A DNA stretch of 64,000 nt from Paenibacillus illinoisensis NBRC 15959 (GCF_004000925.1 NZ_BIME01000014.1:62001-126000), one strand, 5' to 3'; shown: positions 41,119 to 51,037, counted from the first letter of the stretch. Program-made: numbers and translations. Notes: a model not told the origin generated them from the letters alone.

Positions 41119-43857
41119 GTGACTTTTAAATATAACAATCCATCACACTCTAAAAAAGTAGTATCAGCCGTGCTTGCAGGCATGATGGCCCTTAGCGCTG
41201 GCGGAGCTGCCATGGCAGCAGAATCAACAGAAGCGGAGCAGAGCCAGACTGCGGCTGTAAGCAATACGACTGCACCTGCAGGTTTGTTCAGTGATATCAA
41301 GGTTGGATACTGGGCTGAGAAGCATGTATATAAGCTGGCAAACCAAGGTATCCTTCTCGGTAACAATGGTCTGTTCCGTCCTGGAGATGCGGTAACACAA
41401 CAGGAAGCTGTAACCATGGCGATCCGTTTTATGAACCAGGAAGGCCAGTTGAACGACAGCACGGCTACGGCATTACCGACAAATATGGAAGTGGGGAATT
41501 ATTTCAAGCCATATGTGGCTTTGGCGCTTCAACTGGGACTGATTGATAAAACGGAAGAAGCTACAGCAGACGTATCTAAAACAACATGGGGACAAAAGCC
41601 TGCATCGCGTGAGTGGATTACCAAGCTGCTGATCCGTTCATTGGACAAAGAGGCTGAAGCGAAGGCTCAGAACAGTCAGTCCACTGGCTTCGCCGATGAT
41701 GCAAGCATCTCCACAGATGGCAAAGGTTACGTCAATCTGGCAGTGAGCCTGGAGCTTGCCAAAGGTGTGGAAGGCAACAAATTTAATCCAACCGGATCGG
41801 TAACCCGGGCCCAATTAGCGACTTTCTTTAGCAGAGGAGAAGCGTTAACAGATACAGCTTATCCGAACACGTACACGGGTTATGTAACTGGATTAAAAGA
41901 TGGTCAGATCAGCCTGCTGGTTAATGGTAAAGTAACAAACTTTACGGTGAACAGCAGCACTCCATATTTTACAAAAGATAGTGAGACACGTGCGGCAGAA
42001 CCGAATGTTCAACTCTATACCAAAGTACAGGTAGTTGGATCTGCTGGAAATGCAGCTTATGTGGAAGTCATCGATGCGACGCCGCAGGTGGAGAGCGTCG
42101 AAGGTACATTTGCGCGTTCGTTGTCGGGCAATAAAATTGGGATCTTTGTTGGCGAGAACTATGAAACTTACGGGTATGATGAAGCAACGGCATTTATCGA
42201 CCAGAACGGAAATGCGATCAAGTTGGCTGATATTACAGCTGACAGCATTATTGAAGTACAGCGTGAGACCTTCTCCGCAGACAAAAAAACGGTGGCCATC
42301 CGCGTGAAGTCCGGCATTGTCAACAAAAGTGACAGCGGAGTGATTGCGGAAGTGAGCACAACCGGGAAAACGATCAAGTTCACGAATGCAGCAGGAACCA
42401 CAGAGCAGTTTACGTATGGTGATAATCTGATTATTCGTTATCAGGATCGAATTCTGTCTCTAGCAGAGCTTAAAGCAGGCAGTGCAGTAAAATACACCGT
42501 GAAGGACAGTGTTTTGCAAAGCATTGAATTGTCTCAGGGTGTAGAGCAGTCTGTACGTGGCACGCTGGTGGAGATTGGTGGCAATCAGTCCACATTGACG
42601 TTTAAACGTGAAGGTGGCTCTCTTGAGGCGAAACTGCTGGCGGAAAATCCGGAGGTAGTAATCAACGGAATCCAGGACGCATCATTGTCAGATCTGATTA
42701 CAGATGCAACGAATGGTGACCAGGTTGAGCTGACGCTAAATGGTGAAGATCGTGTAACTCGAATTCAGGTTATTGGACGTCAGATGGAACCGATGAACGG
42801 TGCTTCAGTAGTTTCTTACAACAGCAAAACCAAAGTGTTGACTGTACTTGACAGTAACAAAAAACCATTTGTATTTACGCTGGATGACAAAACGAAGCTG
42901 GACTACAATACAACCAAGCCTACGCTTGCAGGATTGGAATCGCTATTGAACGAAGGGCGCAAACTCGATCTGACGTATGTCGGAACCAGAGCGTTGTCCG
43001 TAAAAGTCATTTACAAATACGAAGGTACGCTTAGCGGCATGGATACAAATAAAAAAACCATCAGCGTATTGTCTGGTAATCAAACCATCACGGTTCCTTA
43101 TTCTACCGTTCCGGCAGTAGAGATCTACAACAAGTCTGGAGCAAGTCTGAGTGACCTGAAGATTGGTGATAAAGTAACCGTTACGCTTGGATCCAATCAG
43201 GATTACGTACAAAAAGTGTCATTGAACACCGTGGCACAATTTGAAGTCGTATCTGTAGAGACCAATGGTCGTGTTCGTGTAAAATCGGACTCCCTGACAA
43301 GCCAGTTTTACGTGGATCAGGCTGTTTTGACAGGTGAAGGTGGACAAAGTATTACAGCTTCTCAACTGACTGCCGGGAATTTGATTAACGTGACTTTCGA
43401 AGGAACGACTCCTAAAGCGGTTCAGGTCGTGAAACGGACGTTGGCAGAAGTGACATCTGTTGATGCGACTTCGGTAACGCTGAAGTTGTTTAATGGACAG
43501 AGCGAAACCGTACCTGTTAGCGGTGCTGTAAAAGTAATCAAGTCCGGCTCTACATTAACCACGTTAAACAGCCTTACAGTGGGTGACCGTGTCGAAATGA
43601 CCAAGGATACGGATAATTCCACTCGTTTCAGAGTGATGACCATTATGAGTAAGCAGTTCTGGTCTTATGATGGCGTTGGTAACCAAATCCTGGTTAAACG
43701 TGAGTCCACTTCAGATACAAATTACCGTTTTGCACTTGGTACAGGCGTATTTGTTCACCAGGGTGACAACACTTTAAGCGTGCAATCTCTCAAAGATAAT
43801 GATAATATTGTATTGTATCTCCTGAATAACGTAGTCATGGAGATCCAAAAACAGTAA
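41119..43857 (+). CDS. S-layer-homology domain surface protein
   Basis: A 912-residue secreted protein. It has a signal peptide (about 1-34, GGAAMAAES) and then three SLH modules to about residue 235 (LFSDIKVGYWAEKHVYKLANQ, PYVALALQLGLIDK, GYVNLAVSLELAKGVEGNKF). SLH modules bind pyruvylated cell-wall polymers and fix the protein to the wall. The remaining 650 residues are repetitive beta-type segments with spaced Gly/Asp turns (GQISLLVNGKVTNFTV, SGVIAEVSTTGKTIKFTN, GTLSGMDTNKKTISVL), probably an elongated stalk. No enzyme motif was seen. The start is GTG, eight bases after AGGGGA. It ends at a strong terminator. Confidence 0.88.
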   Translation: MTFKYNNPSHSKKVVSAVLAGMMALSAGGAAMAAESTEAEQSQTAAVSNTTAPAGLFSDIKVGYWAEKHVYKLANQGILLGNNGLFRPGDAVTQQEAVTMAIRFMNQEGQLNDSTATALPTNMEVGNYFKPYVALALQLGLIDKTEEATADVSKTTWGQKPASREWITKLLIRSLDKEAEAKAQNSQSTGFADDASISTDGKGYVNLAVSLELAKGVEGNKFNPTGSVTRAQLATFFSRGEALTDTAYPNTYTGYVTGLKDGQISLLVNGKVTNFTVNSSTPYFTKDSETRAAEPNVQLYTKVQVVGSAGNAAYVEVIDATPQVESVEGTFARSLSGNKIGIFVGENYETYGYDEATAFIDQNGNAIKLADITADSIIEVQRETFSADKKTVAIRVKSGIVNKSDSGVIAEVSTTGKTIKFTNAAGTTEQFTYGDNLIIRYQDRILSLAELKAGSAVKYTVKDSVLQSIELSQGVEQSVRGTLVEIGGNQSTLTFKREGGSLEAKLLAENPEVVINGIQDASLSDLITDATNGDQVELTLNGEDRVTRIQVIGRQMEPMNGASVVSYNSKTKVLTVLDSNKKPFVFTLDDKTKLDYNTTKPTLAGLESLLNEGRKLDLTYVGTRALSVKVIYKYEGTLSGMDTNKKTISVLSGNQTITVPYSTVPAVEIYNKSGASLSDLKIGDKVTVTLGSNQDYVQKVSLNTVAQFEVVSVETNGRVRVKSDSLTSQFYVDQAVLTGEGGQSITASQLTAGNLINVTFEGTTPKAVQVVKRTLAEVTSVDATSVTLKLFNGQSETVPVSGAVKVIKSGSTLTTLNSLTVGDRVEMTKDTDNSTRFRVMTIMSKQFWSYDGVGNQILVKRESTSDTNYRFALGTGVFVHQGDNTLSVQSLKDNDNIVLYLLNNVVMEIQKQ

Positions 43858-43886
43858 TCGTTTTTTTCGAGGATCAAAAGAATGAC

Positions 43887-43928
43887 CGTCTTGATGCGGG
43901 ATCTTTCCCCCATCAGGACGTTTTTTTT
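43887..43928 (+). terminator. Intrinsic terminator after the SLH gene
   Basis: CGTCTTGATG and GGGA pair with TCCC and CATCAGGACG around a short loop, followed by eight T. Confidence 0.92.
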
Positions 43929-44020
43929 GCAAGCTTTTTGGCGTCCCATCAGAGCACTCGAAATAAGCTTGGAAAGTAAGTCTCCACACCGTGTGGTGAT
44001 TTTGTGGGAGGTAGCTCTTC

Positions 44021-44716
44021 ATGAATGCAGCGACGGTTAGGCACATACTCGATACGATGGAAGCGATGTTCCCTGATGCACATTGCGAATTAAATCACAG
44101 CAATGCGTTTGAATTGACTGTAGCTGTCCTGTTGTCTGCCCAGTGTACCGATGAAACGGTAAACAAGGTGACTGCAGACTTGTTCCAAAAGTACACCAGT
44201 CCTGCCGACTATCTGGCGGTTCCGCTCGAAGAGTTGGAACAGGACATCCGGCGTATTGGCTTGTACCGGAACAAGGCCAAGCATATTCAGAACATGTGCC
44301 GTATTTTAATAGAGCAGTATGGCGGTGATGTACCGCAGGAACATGATCAGCTTGTGACGCTGCCAGGTGTAGGGCGGAAGACCGCGAATGTGGTTGTTTC
44401 CAATGCATTTGGTGTACCGGCCATTGCGGTGGATACGCATGTTGAACGTGTATCCAAACGGCTCGGGCTGGCAGGCTGGGACGACTCCGTACTTGAAGTC
44501 GAGAAAAAACTGATGAAGCGCGTACCCCGGGATGAGTGGACTTTAACTCACCACCGGATTATTTTCTTTGGACGCTACCATTGCAAGGCGCAAAATCCCG
44601 CGTGTCATATTTGTCCATTGCTGGACGTATGCCGGGAAGGGAAAAAGCGTATGAAAACGTCCCAAATCAGGAAAGATAAGGAACGTGCTACAAGCCCAAA
44701 ACGAAAAATAAATTAA
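44021..44716 (+). CDS. nth: Endonuclease III, DNA glycosylase/AP lyase
   Basis: Removes oxidised pyrimidines and nicks the abasic site in base-excision repair. The helix-hairpin-helix with the catalytic lysine is LPGVGRKTANVV and the catalytic aspartate is in AVDTHVERV. The [4Fe-4S] cluster cysteines have the family spacing C-X6-C-X2-C-X5-C (CKAQNPACHICPLLDVC). Length is 231 residues with a basic tail. In Bacillus, nth follows dnaD; here it is about 26 kb away. A GGGAGG-type site stands before the ATG. Confidence 0.96.
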   Translation: MNAATVRHILDTMEAMFPDAHCELNHSNAFELTVAVLLSAQCTDETVNKVTADLFQKYTSPADYLAVPLEELEQDIRRIGLYRNKAKHIQNMCRILIEQYGGDVPQEHDQLVTLPGVGRKTANVVVSNAFGVPAIAVDTHVERVSKRLGLAGWDDSVLEVEKKLMKRVPRDEWTLTHHRIIFFGRYHCKAQNPACHICPLLDVCREGKKRMKTSQIRKDKERATSPKRKIN

Positions 44717-44736
44717 TGACCAGAAGAGGATGAGTA

Positions 44737-45012
44737 ATGATGAAATGCATTTCCGTGTACACTGACAATTTTGAGGCCTTCTCCGATATTTTTGAGCAAA
44801 TCGTAGAACAGGAAATGGCTGAGAACGAAGAGAAAGAAGTCGAAGGCATCACAGTAAGCCACTCTGGCGACGTGCCTGAGCACTATTTGGAGCGTATGTC
44901 TACCAAACCGGAAGTTGTGGTTATGAGAGACAAAGGAAGAGACATTACGATTTTGCAGCATGGACAAGTATTTGAAATTTTGCTGCCTTCCCTGGAGAAT
45001 GCTGTTTCCTAA
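44737..45012 (+). CDS. Conserved-looking small protein (91 aa)
   Basis: I do not recognise it with certainty. It is a small acidic soluble protein (MKCISVYTDNFEAFSDIFEQ, then MAENEEKEVEGITV and VPEHYLERMSTKPEVVVMRD) ending in a beta-strand-rich part (ITILQHGQVFEILLP). AGAGGA is properly spaced before ATG 44737 and ATG 44740; either may be used. It lies 20 bases after nth and is probably co-transcribed. No catalytic or metal motif can be seen. Confidence 0.7.
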   Translation: MMKCISVYTDNFEAFSDIFEQIVEQEMAENEEKEVEGITVSHSGDVPEHYLERMSTKPEVVVMRDKGRDITILQHGQVFEILLPSLENAVS

Positions 45013-45149
45013 TTCTCCTGGTCAATGCAAGACATGTTGCATCAATGCTGGCGTTGAGCTTATCACATAAGTTCATGCGGGCATTGAATGCAGCATACAT
45101 AGCTGCGCACAGTGAACAGCATTGTGTAATCAATAGAACCATTATTCAG

Positions 45150-45180
45150 ATAAAACCGACAGATCGGTTTTATTTTTTTT
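45150..45180 (+). terminator. Intrinsic terminator after the 91-aa gene
   Basis: ATAAAACCGA pairs with TCGGTTTTAT around CAGA, followed by eight T. Confidence 0.9.
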
Positions 45181-45222
45181 AAGTAAAAATGATGTTTTCT
45201 TTCTGCAACGCTTAGCTTTAAA

Positions 45223-45238
45223 TGAACGAAACCGTTCA
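45223..45238. promoter_or_regulatory. Perfect palindrome upstream of the dynamin promoter
   Basis: TGAACG and CGTTCA form a perfect 6-base inverted repeat around AAAC, about ten bases before the candidate -35. It may be an operator. Confidence 0.4.
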
Positions 45239-45246
45239 AATTCGGT

Positions 45247-45276
45247 TTGTCTAATGTTAAAATACATTTATTATAA
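45247..45276 (+). promoter_or_regulatory. Candidate promoter of the dynamin gene
   Basis: TTGTCT and TTATAA are separated by 18 bases (ATTATA at 17). The ATG lies about 45 bases downstream. Confidence 0.55.
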
Positions 45277-45321
45277 AGACATGACAGGTACAATAAAGAG
45301 GAGCCAGGGGGAAGGCCAGAC

Positions 45322-48300
45322 ATGACCAGAACAGATTACCCAGTAGAATTGGCTGAACCACTGCTTTCGCTGCGCAAGGCAATGGAGCAGACAGAGGACC
45401 ATACTGCTGTACATGCGTTAACAGATCTGATGAGCAAGGCAGAGATGAAGCAATTGACGATCGCGTTTTGTGGACACTTCTCTGCAGGAAAATCAAGTTT
45501 GATCAATAGTTTATGTGGTAAACGGGTGCTGCCATCAAGCCCTGTGCCGACAAGTGCCAATGTGGTGTCCATTCGCAATGGCGCGCCGCGAGCGCTGATT
45601 TATACGGCAGCTAACGAAAGCGCTGACAATCAGGAAGTACTCGCAGATCCGCTTGAAGTCTCTCCTGAGCAACTGGAAGAGTACTGCAAGAATGGTGGTG
45701 CATATCGTTCCATTGAAGTGTGGGATGACATCCCTTTGCTGGCAGATGATGCTGTGCTGCTCGATACACCAGGTGTGGACTCGACTGACCGGGGACATGG
45801 CTTGGCAACACATTCGGCGCTTCACCTTGCTGATGTGGTCTTTTATGTGATGGATTATAACCATGTTCAGTCTGAGAGCAATTTGTCTTTCGCCAAAAGC
45901 CTATCGGATTGGGGGAAGCCGCTGTTTCTCATCGTGAATCAGATTGATAAGCATAGGGAACGTGAGCTAGCGTTTGACGAGTATGTGAAAGGTGTAGAGG
46001 CGATTTTTGACGCGTGGGAAGTCAGATATGATGGGCTCTTGTTCACTTCGCTTCGCGATAAGGATCATCGTTATAACCAATGGCATGTGCTCCCTGATTT
46101 GATTCAACACATGTTGAACGAGAAGGAAGCACTCATTCGTCATAGTCTTGCAAGTTCGGCCAGTCACATCACCGAGCAGCACATCATCAGACAGGCTGAA
46201 CGGCGAGAGGACGAAGAGGCAGCTCTGCTGGACGAAATCGGAGGACAGGAAGGCATTGAACGACTTGAACGAGAGCTGGATAAGTTAAAGGCTGAAGAAG
46301 ACGAGCTTCGTGCCAAGCCCTCACGGGAGCGTGAGAAGTTCCGGGGGGAGCTGGAGTCCCTGTTATCGAATGCCAACCTCACTCCTGCAGATATCCGTAC
46401 TTCGGCCGCAGCCTATCTTGAGAGCCGGAAACCTGGATTTCGGGTAGGATTGCTTTTCTCAGGTGGGAAGACCGAACAGGAAAAGCAGCGCCGTGCAGCT
46501 GAGCTCGTTAAAATGCTGCAGGATCAAACTTCGGGTCAAGTGGAAGTGCATATTCGCACCATGCTTCGGAAGCTGGGAGAAGCCCATCAGCTGTGGAACA
46601 CGGACTGGGAACAGGCATTGAATACTGAATTGCCTGTTCTGGATGAAGCACTATTGGAGATGAAACGAAGCGCTGGCGCAGAGGTGTCTCCCGAGTATGT
46701 GCTTCAATTCAGCAAGGAGGTGCGGGGCGAGATTGAGGCCCGCTACCGCAGGTCGGCCATGATGCTGGTCGACCGGATGCTTGAGGCGCTGGGCGCGCAG
46801 GGCGAAGCCGCGCTTCAGGCGCTGGACGCCAGCCGCGCAGCGGTGCTGGCGCAATCCGCGGCGGCGGCGCGCTATACGGCGCTGCAGCGCGCCGCCGTCG
46901 CCGAGGCAGCAGGGCTGCGCAGCCTGCTGCCTCCTGCGGGCCCTCTCCCCTCCGGGCTGTTGCCGGAGGTGCAGGGCCCGCATGTGCCCGCGCAAGAGCC
47001 GAGCGAAGCTCACGGCTCTGACCCGGGCACATCCGCGTCTGTGGCTGCGCAGCCACAGACGGAAGCGCCGCCGCGCAAAGCTGCGGCGCACATGCAGCCG
47101 GCGGCTGGCGCACAGCGCCGCCGGCGCCTGGACGCAGCTGCGGCACGGCTGGAAGCCGCTGCTGCGCTGGTAGAGCCGTACCCCGCCATGGGGTCGGCGG
47201 TACGGGACCTGCGTGCACGCGCGGCTTCGCTTGCGGGCGGCACGTTTACTCTGGCGCTGTTCGGAGCCTTCAGCGCCGGCAAATCCTCCTTCGCCAACGC
47301 GTTGCTGGGCGAAGCTGTACTCCCTGTATCGCCGCATCCAACGACAGCGGCGATTAACCGGATCATGGCTCCGGCCGGAGGCGCGGAGCATGGAACGGCC
47401 CGGGTCCGCATGAAGACCCTGGCCGCGTTTCAGGAAGATCTGGCCTATTCCTTCCGTTTGCTTGGATTGGGCGAACCGGGAGCGGATTGGCAGAAACGGG
47501 TCCAGTCCTTATCGCCCCAAGATGTACATCCCGCAGGACGGCCGCACTACAGCTTCCTGCAGGCGGCAGCTGCAGGCTGGGATGACACGATGGATCAGCT
47601 TGGTCAAGATGTTCAGGTAGACCTTAACGGATACCGAAATTTTGTGGCCAATGAACGGAAATCCTGCTTTGTCGACAGCATTGATCTGTACTACAGCTGT
47701 GACGTTACGGAGCAAGGCATTGTGCTGGTCGATACACCTGGGGCCGATTCGGTGAATGCACGTCATACGGGTGTTACATTCAATTATATGAAGAATGCGG
47801 ATGCGCTTATCTTTGTAACCTACTACAACCATGCTTTCTCCCAGGGGGATCGACAGTTTCTCAACCAACTGGGACGGGTGAAAGACAGCTCGGCCATGGA
47901 CCAGATGTTCTTCGTGGTGAATGCCAGTGACTTATCATCATCCGAAGATGAACTTGAACAGGTACTGGAGCATGTCAGTACGCAGCTTCGAACGAATGGG
48001 ATTCGGGCCCCACGATTGTTTCCGGTTTCCAGCCTGCTTGCCATGGAAGGCAAAAGCATGGGAGATGCGGATATGCTTGAGCAATCCGGTTTCCTTCGTT
48101 TTGAGGAAGAGTTCAATCGGTTTGCCGGCACAGAACTTGCTGACCTTGCGGTTGGAGGTGCTGCCGAAGAACTGTCGAGGGTTATCCAGCGGTTAGATCA
48201 GCGTGCACACGATGCGGTTCAGGGTGAAGAAGTGCTGCAGCAGCGGAGGCAGGAACTGCATGCCGTCATGGATCAGTCTCTCGTGCGAATCCGAACCCTT

Positions 48301-48996
48301 GCCGAGCGCTCCATGAGAGAAGAGCTTGCTCAGGAGACGGCTGAATTGCTCTTTCATGTTAGACAGCGGCTGGGTTATCGACTGGGGCTCTTTATGGCAG
48401 AAGCGTTTCATCCTTCCGTTCTGCGGGAAGACCGTGGTAATCTAAAAGGTGCATTTGCAGCATGCGGACGTGAACTGCTGCGTATGATCGCTGTAGAGCT
48501 GGAACAGGAATTGCTTGCGACGACACTCCGACTGGAACAGGCAGGGAAGAGCTGGTTAATGAGACAGATCGATGATTGCGTTCAGGAACTTAAAGAGCGA
48601 TCAGGCGGAATGGATCTTTCGCTTGCTTTTAATGAGAACTGGAGTACACCTGTGCTCGAGGAAATCCGGCTGGAGGAACCGTCAGGATGGAAAACGTATC
48701 TCAGTTACTTCCGCAACCCTAAGCAATTCTTTGAAGGTGAGGGGAGACAACGACTCCAGGAAGCGCTCGATCCGGTCATCAAACAAATGGTGGCTGGCGC
48801 TCTTCCTGCTGCACAGGAAAAACTGGTTCAGTTCTATGATGCCCAACTGCACCAGTCGCTGCAGCATCAAGCCAGCCAGTTGGAAGAGCGACTGAAAGAA
48901 GCTGTTGCCGCATTGAATGAGACACTGACAAGTGGCGTTCCAGCAGAGGAATGGTACAGTCTTTCAGCCCAAGTGCAGCAATTCGTACACGAATAA
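45322..48996 (+). CDS. dynA: DynA-like double-GTPase bacterial dynamin
   Basis: A 1,224-residue protein with two dynamin-type GTPase units in one chain, like Bacillus DynA (YpbR, about 1,190 residues), which tethers and fuses membranes and protects against envelope damage. Unit 1 has the P-loop GHFSAGKSSLIN (about 51-62), LDTPGVDSTDRGHG and NQIDK. Unit 2 has GAFSAGKSSFAN (about 648-659), VDTPGADSVNARHTG and VVNASDLS. Each unit is followed by long helical, coiled-coil-like stretches; there is no obvious membrane segment. The joint between the halves (about residues 473-645) is Ala/Arg/Pro-rich and encoded by distinctly GC-rich DNA. GGGGGAAGG precedes the ATG. Confidence 0.9.
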   Translation: MTRTDYPVELAEPLLSLRKAMEQTEDHTAVHALTDLMSKAEMKQLTIAFCGHFSAGKSSLINSLCGKRVLPSSPVPTSANVVSIRNGAPRALIYTAANESADNQEVLADPLEVSPEQLEEYCKNGGAYRSIEVWDDIPLLADDAVLLDTPGVDSTDRGHGLATHSALHLADVVFYVMDYNHVQSESNLSFAKSLSDWGKPLFLIVNQIDKHRERELAFDEYVKGVEAIFDAWEVRYDGLLFTSLRDKDHRYNQWHVLPDLIQHMLNEKEALIRHSLASSASHITEQHIIRQAERREDEEAALLDEIGGQEGIERLERELDKLKAEEDELRAKPSREREKFRGELESLLSNANLTPADIRTSAAAYLESRKPGFRVGLLFSGGKTEQEKQRRAAELVKMLQDQTSGQVEVHIRTMLRKLGEAHQLWNTDWEQALNTELPVLDEALLEMKRSAGAEVSPEYVLQFSKEVRGEIEARYRRSAMMLVDRMLEALGAQGEAALQALDASRAAVLAQSAAAARYTALQRAAVAEAAGLRSLLPPAGPLPSGLLPEVQGPHVPAQEPSEAHGSDPGTSASVAAQPQTEAPPRKAAAHMQPAAGAQRRRRLDAAAARLEAAAALVEPYPAMGSAVRDLRARAASLAGGTFTLALFGAFSAGKSSFANALLGEAVLPVSPHPTTAAINRIMAPAGGAEHGTARVRMKTLAAFQEDLAYSFRLLGLGEPGADWQKRVQSLSPQDVHPAGRPHYSFLQAAAAGWDDTMDQLGQDVQVDLNGYRNFVANERKSCFVDSIDLYYSCDVTEQGIVLVDTPGADSVNARHTGVTFNYMKNADALIFVTYYNHAFSQGDRQFLNQLGRVKDSSAMDQMFFVVNASDLSSSEDELEQVLEHVSTQLRTNGIRAPRLFPVSSLLAMEGKSMGDADMLEQSGFLRFEEEFNRFAGTELADLAVGGAAEELSRVIQRLDQRAHDAVQGEEVLQQRRQELHAVMDQSLVRIRTLAERSMREELAQETAELLFHVRQRLGYRLGLFMAEAFHPSVLREDRGNLKGAFAACGRELLRMIAVELEQELLATTLRLEQAGKSWLMRQIDDCVQELKERSGGMDLSLAFNENWSTPVLEEIRLEEPSGWKTYLSYFRNPKQFFEGEGRQRLQEALDPVIKQMVAGALPAAQEKLVQFYDAQLHQSLQHQASQLEERLKEAVAALNETLTSGVPAEEWYSLSAQVQQFVHE

Positions 48997-49029
48997 GTAT
49001 ACACGTAGAGTGTATGCATATGTATCTGC

Positions 49030-49073
49030 AAAAAGGCTCCTGACCGACCAGGTCATACAGGGAGCCTTTTTTT
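49030..49073 (+). terminator. Intrinsic terminator after the dynamin gene
   Basis: AAAAAGGCTCC pairs with GGAGCCTTTTT, with an inner ACC/GGT pair, followed by a run of T. Confidence 0.92.
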
Positions 49074-49264
49074 GTCCGAACAACCTGAAACAAAGAGAAT
49101 ATTCAAACATTTGATTGATAGGTGGTCTTTTATTCCTGTTAATGACGCATTAAGGAGAAAGTAGCCTGAATATGGTCAGTTATTCGCTTTGCCGCGAATG
49201 GGGGACGGTGATAAACTTCATAAATGTTCATACCGTTTTTGAACGAGACAAGAGGAGGAGAAAC

Positions 49265-51037
49265 ATGGATGTTCTCAGGCAACTGCAAACCTTTTTTTGG
49301 GAAAAGCGCACGTATTTATTTGTATCAATCTTGTTCCTCGCCATAGCGACCGCGCTCGGGCTGGTGTATCCGAATTTGCTCAGGATACTGATTGATGATG
49401 TAATTATACCGCGCAATTTTGAAGACGTTCCCATACTTGCTTTAACCGTGTTAGGTGTTGTGATTTTGAAAGCGGGTATGCAGTTTTTACACGGGTTTTA
49501 TGGAGGACGGCTTGGTAACTTCCTGGCGTACCGACTGCGTAACGCATGTTACGAAAAGCTTCAATTTTTATCCTTCCGGTATTATGATACGGCCAAGACG
49601 GGTGATCTGATGTCCCGCCTCACGGGAGACCTGGAAGCCATCCGCAACTTTATCGGATTTGGCTTCGCACAGATCCTCAACATGGTTTTGATGGTCGTAT
49701 TCGGCGCAATCATGATGATGACGATGAGTTGGCAGCTTACCCTGCTGACGCTCATATGTATTCCTCTGCTTGCCTTTGTTGCGCTAAGATTTGAATCCCA
49801 GATCCATCCTGCATTCCAGGAGATGCGACTGGCGCTCAGTTCATTGACGACAGCCGTACAGGAAAATATTACTGGAGTGCGTACCGTAAAATCTTTTGCA
49901 CGTGAGCCTTACGAAGTGGAGAAGTTTTCCACACGCAACGAGCGTTATAAAACGAATCAGATTCATGCTGCAACATTGTGGAGTCGTTATTTTCCCATCA
50001 TGGAGATTCTTGCTTCTGTAAGCGTTGTACTCCTTCTTATCATTGGAGGAAGAATGGTCATTAATCGGACCTTGTCACTTGGTGAACTCGTTGCCTTTTT
50101 CAGTTTGATCTGGTACATAATCGGACCAATGTGGAACCTTGGATTCCATATCAACAACTATACGCAATCCAAAGCTTCGGGCGAACGGGTGCTTGAACTG
50201 CTGAATACACCGGTGGACGTGCAGGAGACAGAAGATCCAATCATTGTCGAGGCTGATCAGGTAAAGGGGCATGTAACGTTTGATTCTGTAACCTTTGCGT
50301 ATGGCAATAAAATGGCGGCCGTAACCGATATCAATTTTGATGCACCTCCGGGCTCGGTTATCGGTTTCCTCGGAGGCACAGGTTCCGGTAAATCCACCAT
50401 TATTCAGCTCTTGATGCGTGCGTATAACGTCAATTCGGGAACCATCAAATTGGATGGCAAAAATATTAAGGACATGGGGATACGCAGCTTGCGGAGCCAG
50501 ATCGCATCCGTATTTCAGGAAACGTTCCTGTTCTCTTCCAGCATACGCAACAATATCTCGTATGGTCTCAAAAACGTAAGCATGGATGACATTATTCGGG
50601 CAGCGAAGCTGGCCAAAGCACATGATTTCATTATGGAGTTTCCGGACGGATATGACACGGTTGTTGGTGAACGAGGCATGGGTCTCTCCGGCGGTCAGAA
50701 ACAGCGGATTGCGATTGCAAGAGCCTTGCTCAAAAATCCGAAAATTCTAGTACTTGATGATGCAACTAGTGCAGTGGATATGGAGACCGAGCATGAGATC
50801 CAGTCCGGTTTCCAGGAAGTTATGCGAGGAAGAACAACCTTTATCATTGCACACCGGATTTCCTCACTGCGACATGCAGATGAGATCCTGGTACTGGATG
50901 AAGGGCGTGTCGTTCAGCGCGGCACACACAAACGTCTTATTGAAGAACCTGGACCATATCAGGATGTTTACAAAATTCAATACGCAGACTACATCGCCCG
51001 CGGCAAGCGGGAGGCTGGGGAGCAGGTGAACTCATGA
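49265..51037 (+). CDS. Heterodimeric ABC exporter subunit with degenerate ATPase site
   Basis: A 590-residue half-transporter: an ABC type-1 membrane domain with six helices (about 1-310), then the ATPase domain (about 335-580) with GGTGSGKST (Walker A), Q-loop, LSGGQ signature and Walker B ILVLDDATSAVD. The catalytic glutamate after Walker B is an aspartate, the mark of the degenerate-site partner in heterodimeric exporters such as BmrC/BmrD. The substrate may be drugs or lipids and is unknown. ATG 49265 is five bases after GAGGAGGAG. An in-frame ATG 31 codons upstream (49172) would add an unusual basic extension and is rejected. The next gene overlaps the stop by four bases. Confidence 0.9.
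   Translation: MDVLRQLQTFFWEKRTYLFVSILFLAIATALGLVYPNLLRILIDDVIIPRNFEDVPILALTVLGVVILKAGMQFLHGFYGGRLGNFLAYRLRNACYEKLQFLSFRYYDTAKTGDLMSRLTGDLEAIRNFIGFGFAQILNMVLMVVFGAIMMMTMSWQLTLLTLICIPLLAFVALRFESQIHPAFQEMRLALSSLTTAVQENITGVRTVKSFAREPYEVEKFSTRNERYKTNQIHAATLWSRYFPIMEILASVSVVLLLIIGGRMVINRTLSLGELVAFFSLIWYIIGPMWNLGFHINNYTQSKASGERVLELLNTPVDVQETEDPIIVEADQVKGHVTFDSVTFAYGNKMAAVTDINFDAPPGSVIGFLGGTGSGKSTIIQLLMRAYNVNSGTIKLDGKNIKDMGIRSLRSQIASVFQETFLFSSSIRNNISYGLKNVSMDDIIRAAKLAKAHDFIMEFPDGYDTVVGERGMGLSGGQKQRIAIARALLKNPKILVLDDATSAVDMETEHEIQSGFQEVMRGRTTFIIAHRISSLRHADEILVLDEGRVVQRGTHKRLIEEPGPYQDVYKIQYADYIARGKREAGEQVNS

Larger units (their letters stand above)
45013..45321 (+). other. Intergenic region before the dynamin gene, 309 bases
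   Basis: The gap contains a terminator for nth and the small gene, a palindrome and a candidate promoter for the dynamin gene, each described separately. No further gene was seen; the remaining sequence has several short partly complementary GCA/TGC-rich stretches without a convincing fold. Confidence 0.5.

Noticed and set aside
46651..47391. Long reverse-strand frames (up to 246 codons) across the dynamin gene
   Set aside because: They arise from the GC-rich linker, which has few stop codons in other frames; composition is Arg/Pro/Ala-rich with no start signals. The forward dynamin frame is clearly the real one.
49172..49264. N-terminal extension of the first ABC subunit
   Set aside because: The extension is hydrophilic and basic, unlike the family N-terminus, and its ATG has a poorly spaced ribosome binding site, whereas the ATG at 49265 has GAGGAGGAG five bases upstream.
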